Source: Acidiferrobacteraceae bacterium (GTDB lineage Bacteria; Pseudomonadota; Gammaproteobacteria; Arenicellales; UBA868). Taken from it: a stretch of DNA of 8,864 nucleotides. Where the stretch lies: assembly GCA_002713825.1 (NCBI GenBank), contig PAUU01000047.1, positions 48,520 to 57,383 of the forward strand, in the 5' to 3' direction. Made by a program: the position numbers and the translations under genes. Each line of letters starts with the position of its first letter. The first letter of the stretch is position 1. Positions 5,999 through 8,864 of the stretch are shown one piece after another. Under the pieces are notes generated by a model. It was not told the origin of the DNA and searched no databases. It was given only the letters and a program-made list of their open reading frames with translations.

Positions 5999-6844
5999 CT
6001 ACTCCAGTGCGTCACATATCAATTCAAGGAATTCAGTTTCGCTATGAATATCGTCGATTCGCGTCGCATCAAGCACCACGCCAAAACGATCAGCGATCTC
6101 CTGATACCGCGGAAGCCGATGCTCAACAAGGCGAGGGAACATCCAACGGAAATAATCGTCCGGGACAATTTCCTCTGGCTTTGATAATCCCTGCTCATCG
6201 AGATATTGGGGCAACACGCAATCAAGAAACTGATTCTGATAGTACATCGGCTTGGGCTCCTGCAAGGAGCGCTCAATGATTTGACTCAGCATCGCCTCAG
6301 AGGGCTTGAGATAAACGATCAGCGTATCTTCGGCCAGTTGCTCGAGCACGCCCGGCTCGTCGAGTTCACACAGGCTGCCCCCGGCGTCATTGAGAAAATG
6401 CGGGTATCCATACGTGTCATGCCCCTTGGAGATAAACGCTCTGACATCCAGCATCGCGTTGATCTCCGCCTCGCGATGAAGACTCTGCCGACGCTTGAAT
6501 TCATCGACCGACAGTCCGCCCAATTCTGGATTACCAATCATTCCCAGAAAGCTCGCAATCGGCTTGAGATTGTGGACAGAAATATTGTGACAAAGGTAGA
6601 TGGAATCTGTCCTCAGCAATTCTGCGAGAAACGGCACCCGCATAGCCTCGCGCTTTACGTTATCGAGTATGGGTTCATCAAGATAACGCGTTCCAATCCG
6701 GTAATCCCCGGAATAGTGAAACCAGGTCTGGCGGGGCAATCGGGACGCCAGCGTGGTCTTTCCCACGCCTGACATGCCGAGCAGAGTGATCGCCTTGCGT
6801 GGGGACTTCCAGAACGCTGCGCCTTTTAAATTGTCACGGTACAT
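5999..6844 (-). CDS. P-loop NTPase, kinase-like, function unknown (coupled to metA)
   Basis: I do not recognise a named family for this 281-residue protein. It has a clean Walker A motif, GMSGVGKT (23-30), right after a short hydrophobic strand (AITLL). HYSGDYRIGTRYL (43-55) has an Asp47-x-Arg49 pair of the kind that binds the acceptor in shikimate-, gluconate- and nucleotide-kinase folds. DTLIVYLKPS (173-182), followed by ERSLQEPKP, resembles the strand-plus-lid region of such small-molecule kinases. There is no signal peptide or membrane segment, so it should be cytoplasmic. The stop codon is 2 nt before the metA ATG and the metA ribosome site lies inside its last codons, so the two are co-expressed. 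A role around homoserine/methionine supply is inference from context only. The ATG has no clear Shine-Dalgarno, and it lies just after a probable terminator. Confidence 0.8.
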   Translation of the reverse strand: MYRDNLKGAAFWKSPRKAITLLGMSGVGKTTLASRLPRQTWFHYSGDYRIGTRYLDEPILDNVKREAMRVPFLAELLRTDSIYLCHNISVHNLKPIASFLGMIGNPELGGLSVDEFKRRQSLHREAEINAMLDVRAFISKGHDTYGYPHFLNDAGGSLCELDEPGVLEQLAEDTLIVYLKPSEAMLSQIIERSLQEPKPMYYQNQFLDCVLPQYLDEQGLSKPEEIVPDDYFRWMFPRLVEHRLPRYQEIADRFGVVLDATRIDDIHSETEFLELICDALE

Positions 6845-6850
6845 AGTGGT

Positions 6851-6876
6851 AAAAATTAAAGCCTTCAGACAAGGCT
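6851..6876 (-). terminator. Probable intrinsic terminator after the thioesterase gene
   Basis: On the minus strand AGCCTT (6876-6871), loop GTCTG and AAGGCT (6865-6860) form a six-pair hairpin followed by TTAATTTTT (6859-6851). The stem overlaps the last codons and the stop of the thioesterase gene. It would separate the acuI-thioesterase unit from the P-loop-metA unit, although only three of the six pairs are G-C. Confidence 0.5.
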
Positions 6877-7311
6877 CTGAAGGGCCGACCGCACCGGCAC
6901 TGATAAAGCACAGGGCCGGCGTGCCTCCCGATCCACAAATACATGGGTGAAGCCGCCAACCGCAGCAGCCGCCGATTCGGCTTCGGCAAACATACCCACC
7001 TCATAACTCGCACTGCTGTTTCCCAGATGCGTTACCCGCAACCCGCAATCCACCCGGCCCGGATAAGACAGTGGCTGGAAAAACTGGCATTGTGACTGAA
7101 CCACCAGTCCGATGGAATCGCTCTTTTCAATTTCCAGCAGCTGATGCTCGATCAAAAACTGATTCACAACGCTGTCAATGTAGCTGTAATAGACCGCATT
7201 ATTGATGTGGCCATAGGCGTCATTATCCTTCCAACGAGTGCTGACTGACTGCCAGTACCGATATTGCTCTCGCGAGTGATCCGGGAGCTGGCTTTTCTCT
7301 GGGTTACTCAA
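6865..7311 (-). CDS. Acyl-CoA thioesterase, 4HBT hotdog-fold (FadM/YbgC-like)
   Basis: This 148-residue protein has the hotdog thioesterase signature TRWKDNDAYGHINNAVYYSYID (25-46). Asp31 is the likely catalytic carboxylate and GHINN is the start of the central helix. Length and layout fit small 4-hydroxybenzoyl-CoA-thioesterase-like enzymes that hydrolyse acyl-CoA in the cytoplasm. The substrate cannot be told. The start is TTG: its last two bases form part of the TGA stop of the upstream reductase gene (TTGA, four-base overlap), and AGGA lies about 8 nt upstream, so translation is coupled. Pairing with an acryloyl-CoA reductase suggests handling of a short-chain or waste acyl-CoA, which is inference. 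Confidence 0.85.
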   Translation of the reverse strand: MSNPEKSQLPDHSREQYRYWQSVSTRWKDNDAYGHINNAVYYSYIDSVVNQFLIEHQLLEIEKSDSIGLVVQSQCQFFQPLSYPGRVDCGLRVTHLGNSSASYEVGMFAEAESAAAAVGGFTHVFVDREARRPCALSVPVRSALQSLV

Positions 7312-8297
7312 GAACCAATCCTAATGACTGTTCGGCCTGTAACTGAACCGGCCAGGTAATCATCAAACGCGCCTGGCAAATCATCAAATTCAATCGTTTG
7401 TGGCGCGATCAGATCAAGATGACCAGGGCGCAGATCTTCTGCCAGGCGCTGCCAGGCCCGGTTGCGAAGCGCTTCAGGCATTTCAATCGAGTTGATACCC
7501 AGCAACGACACCCCGCGCAGGATAAACGGCATGACCGTGGTTTCCAGTTTGATGCCACTGGCGTTACCGATTGATGCGATATTTCCCCACGGTTTTACCG
7601 TACGGGTAAGCCACCCCAGCGTCTCTCCGCCAACGTTGTCCACTGCACCGCCCCAGAGGCCCTTCTCCAGCGGTCTGCCCCCCATTTCAAGCTCGTGTCG
7701 GTTAACAAATTCAGTGGCGCCCAATGACTTCAGGTAATCGTGCTGATCTGATTTTCCCGTCAACGCGACTACCTCAAATCCTTTTGCCGCCAGCATGTCG
7801 ACTGCGATGCTGCCAACACCGCCAGTCGCACCGGTGACAATCATGGCGCCGTGATCAGGACTCTGGCCGTTTTCCTCAAGCCGAATCATGGCAATCGCGG
7901 CAGTGAACCCCGCAGTTCCGATCGCCATAACTTCTCGAAGTTCCAGGCTGTCTGGCACAGGAACAACACATCCCGCTGGCACCCGAGCCATCTCTGCATA
8001 GCCACCGTCGCGGGTCTCAGAAAGGCCGCAACCACATACCAGTACACGATCGCCAGGCTTGAATCGATCGCTTTCGCTGCTCTCGACCGTACCAGAAAAA
8101 TCAATCCCGCCATTGAGATCAGGCACTCTCAGGATCTTGGCCTTTCCGGAAGCAGCCAGTGCATCCTTGAAATTGATGCCCGAGTAAGCGACACGGACCA
8201 CGACGTCCCCCTCGGTCAGATCGCCAACCTCCATCTGTTCAAACCCGGCGCGAACGCCCTTTTCCTGCTGGTGTATTCTGAAAGCCTTGAAGGACAT
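7308..8297 (-). CDS. acuI: Acryloyl-CoA reductase AcuI/YhdH-type quinone oxidoreductase (MDR family)
   Basis: This 329-residue zinc-free medium-chain dehydrogenase/reductase most resembles YhdH/AcuI, NADPH-dependent reductases that convert acryloyl-CoA to propionyl-CoA. The GroES-like domain has VRVAYSGINFKDALAASGK (34-52), PDLNGGIDFSGTV (59-71) and FKPGDRVLV (79-87). The nucleotide fold has VTGATGGVGSIAVDMLA (154-170). VDNVGGETL (219-227), GNIASIGNASG (238-248) and PFILRGVSLLGINSI (257-271) are typical of the subfamily. AcuI often works in dimethylsulfoniopropionate or 3-hydroxypropionate metabolism, but many bacteria carry it alone to remove toxic acryloyl-CoA, so the local role is open. 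GGAG (8308-8311) sits 10 nt before the ATG. It is the first gene of a pair with the thioesterase and is divergent from the HIT gene. Confidence 0.88.
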   Translation of the reverse strand: MSFKAFRIHQQEKGVRAGFEQMEVGDLTEGDVVVRVAYSGINFKDALAASGKAKILRVPDLNGGIDFSGTVESSESDRFKPGDRVLVCGCGLSETRDGGYAEMARVPAGCVVPVPDSLELREVMAIGTAGFTAAIAMIRLEENGQSPDHGAMIVTGATGGVGSIAVDMLAAKGFEVVALTGKSDQHDYLKSLGATEFVNRHELEMGGRPLEKGLWGGAVDNVGGETLGWLTRTVKPWGNIASIGNASGIKLETTVMPFILRGVSLLGINSIEMPEALRNRAWQRLAEDLRPGHLDLIAPQTIEFDDLPGAFDDYLAGSVTGRTVIRIGS

Positions 8298-8448
8298 CTT
8301 TTAAAATCTCCGGTTTATCGGGACTGTCTGCTATCTGGTGATAATCCCGTGACAGCGAGGGCAGGATTTTAACGCGTAGACTATTGTCCCGGACAGGAGA
8401 TTGCCGGCGGGAAACTATCCCACCCCAATTAACCGCACACTACCGACC

Positions 8449-8452
8449 AGGA
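8449..8452 (+). promoter_or_regulatory. Ribosome binding site deciding the HIT start
   Basis: AGGA lies 8 nt before the ATG at 8461. The longer reading frame from TTG at 8401 has AGGAG only 1-2 nt away, which is too close, and would add 20 residues not usual in the family. The rest of the 163-nt divergent gap (8298-8460) shows no promoter I can support. Confidence 0.65.
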
Positions 8453-8460
8453 TCCAAGAT

Positions 8461-8817
8461 ATGGAAGAAGACACGCTATTCAGCAAGATCGTGAAAGGCG
8501 AACTGCCGGCCGATATCGTATTTCAGGACGATCGCGTCACGGCGTTTCGGGACATTCATCCCCAGGCACCAATCCATATCCTGATCGTGCCCAACAAAAT
8601 CATTCCAACTGTCAACGATGTATCCGAGGAAGACGAAGCGACGCTGGGCCACATGTTTATCGTAGCGCGAGATCTAGCCGCCTCTGAAGGCATTGCTGAA
8701 GAAGGTTACCGGTTATTGGTAAATTGCGGCCGGCATGCAAATCAGGAAGTGTTTCATCTGCATATGCACGTTCTGGGCGGACGTCCGCTGGGCCGGATGC
8801 TGCAGGGCGAATCATAG
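8461..8817 (+). CDS. hinT: HIT-family nucleotide hydrolase/transferase (HinT-like)
   Basis: From the ATG at 8461 this is a 118-residue protein, the usual length of bacterial HinT, a purine nucleoside phosphoramidase acting on adenylated small molecules. The opening [23 protein letters not shown] and the block [20 protein letters not shown] are typical. The catalytic histidine triad [13 protein letters not shown] is complete near the C-terminus. It is cytoplasmic with no added domain. The family call is strong. The physiological substrate is not known even for well-studied members. The frame stays open up to a TTG at 8401, but spacing of the ribosome site and family length favour the ATG. Confidence 0.93.
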   Translation: MEEDTLFSKIVKGELPADIVFQDDRVTAFRDIHPQAPIHILIVPNKIIPTVNDVSEEDEATLGHMFIVARDLAASEGIAEEGYRLLVNCGRHANQEVFHLHMHVLGGRPLGRMLQGES

Positions 8818-8822
8818 GCCGA

Positions 8823-8864
8823 TCAGGAGTTGCGCTTTCGGGCAATCTCCTGTTCGCGCAGTTC
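8823..8864 (-). CDS. Possible 3' end of a further minus-strand gene (partial)
   Basis: Reading inward from the right edge on the minus strand, 13 codons ending ELREQEIARKRNS are followed by TGA (8825-8823), 5 nt from the convergent HIT stop. The charged, helical composition looks like a real protein end, but the fragment is too short to assign a family. Confidence 0.3.
   Translation of the reverse strand, partial: ELREQEIARKRNS

Noticed and set aside
6206..6772. 188-aa plus-strand reading frame across the P-loop gene
   Set aside because: The opposite strand has a Walker A protein with coupled operon signals; this frame has no domain features.
7851..8372. 173-aa plus-strand reading frame across acuI
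   Set aside because: It is antisense to a clear MDR reductase with complete motifs, and its composition does not look like a protein family.
8401..8460. 20-residue N-terminal extension of the HIT protein from TTG at 8401
   Set aside because: The ribosome site is too close to the TTG, while ATG 8461 has AGGA at 8 nt and matches the usual HinT start and length.
8825..8851. Hairpin AGGAGTTGC/GCAA-T-CTCCT after the HIT gene as a terminator
   Set aside because: There is no T-tract on either side, and it probably lies within the end of a minus-strand coding region.

Overview
This window looks like chromosomal DNA of a proteobacterium, most likely a gammaproteobacterium related to the Chromatiales/Ectothiorhodospiraceae-type lineages. 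The guess rests on protein style (a CLATHA-type MetA, an ATP-grasp GshB, a short HIT protein) and moderate GC. It is an inference, because no phylogenetic marker is present and some elements (SAM-II riboswitch, betaine-dependent Bmt, intron in tRNA-Arg(CCU)) are better known from alphaproteobacteria.

Left edge (4-319): a tRNA-Arg(CCU) gene whose anticodon loop is split by a 239-nt ORF-less group I intron of the Azoarcus/Agrobacterium tRNA-intron type. A short intergenic stretch with a consensus DnaA-box 9-mer follows. Then come two plus-strand genes: an RDD-family membrane protein (440-883) and a secreted gamma-glutamyltranspeptidase (939-2699).

Centre (2703-5996, minus strand): gshB (glutathione synthetase) lies convergent to ggt, with 3 nt between their stop codons. 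Upstream of gshB by 34 nt is bmt, a betaine/methyl-donor homocysteine S-methyltransferase. The 233-nt leader of bmt carries a SAM-II riboswitch aptamer (about 4793-4860). A strong intrinsic terminator follows directly, and a 12-nt segment holding the GCUAAA core can pair with the 5' side of that terminator. This makes a plausible SAM-controlled attenuator over bmt-gshB. Upstream is metA (homoserine O-acyltransferase), tightly coupled (2-nt gap) to a P-loop kinase-like protein of unknown function.

Right part: a minus-strand pair of an AcuI/YhdH-type acryloyl-CoA reductase and a hotdog thioesterase (TTGA overlap) ends in a probable terminator just before the P-loop gene. Divergently, a HIT-family nucleotide hydrolase/transferase is on the plus strand. 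The last 42 nt may be the 3' end of another minus-strand gene.

Taken together, the centre is a sulfur amino acid and glutathione locus: homoserine activation (MetA), remethylation of homocysteine (Bmt), glutathione synthesis (GshB) and glutathione breakdown (GGT). SAM feedback is applied at RNA level to the Bmt-GshB unit.
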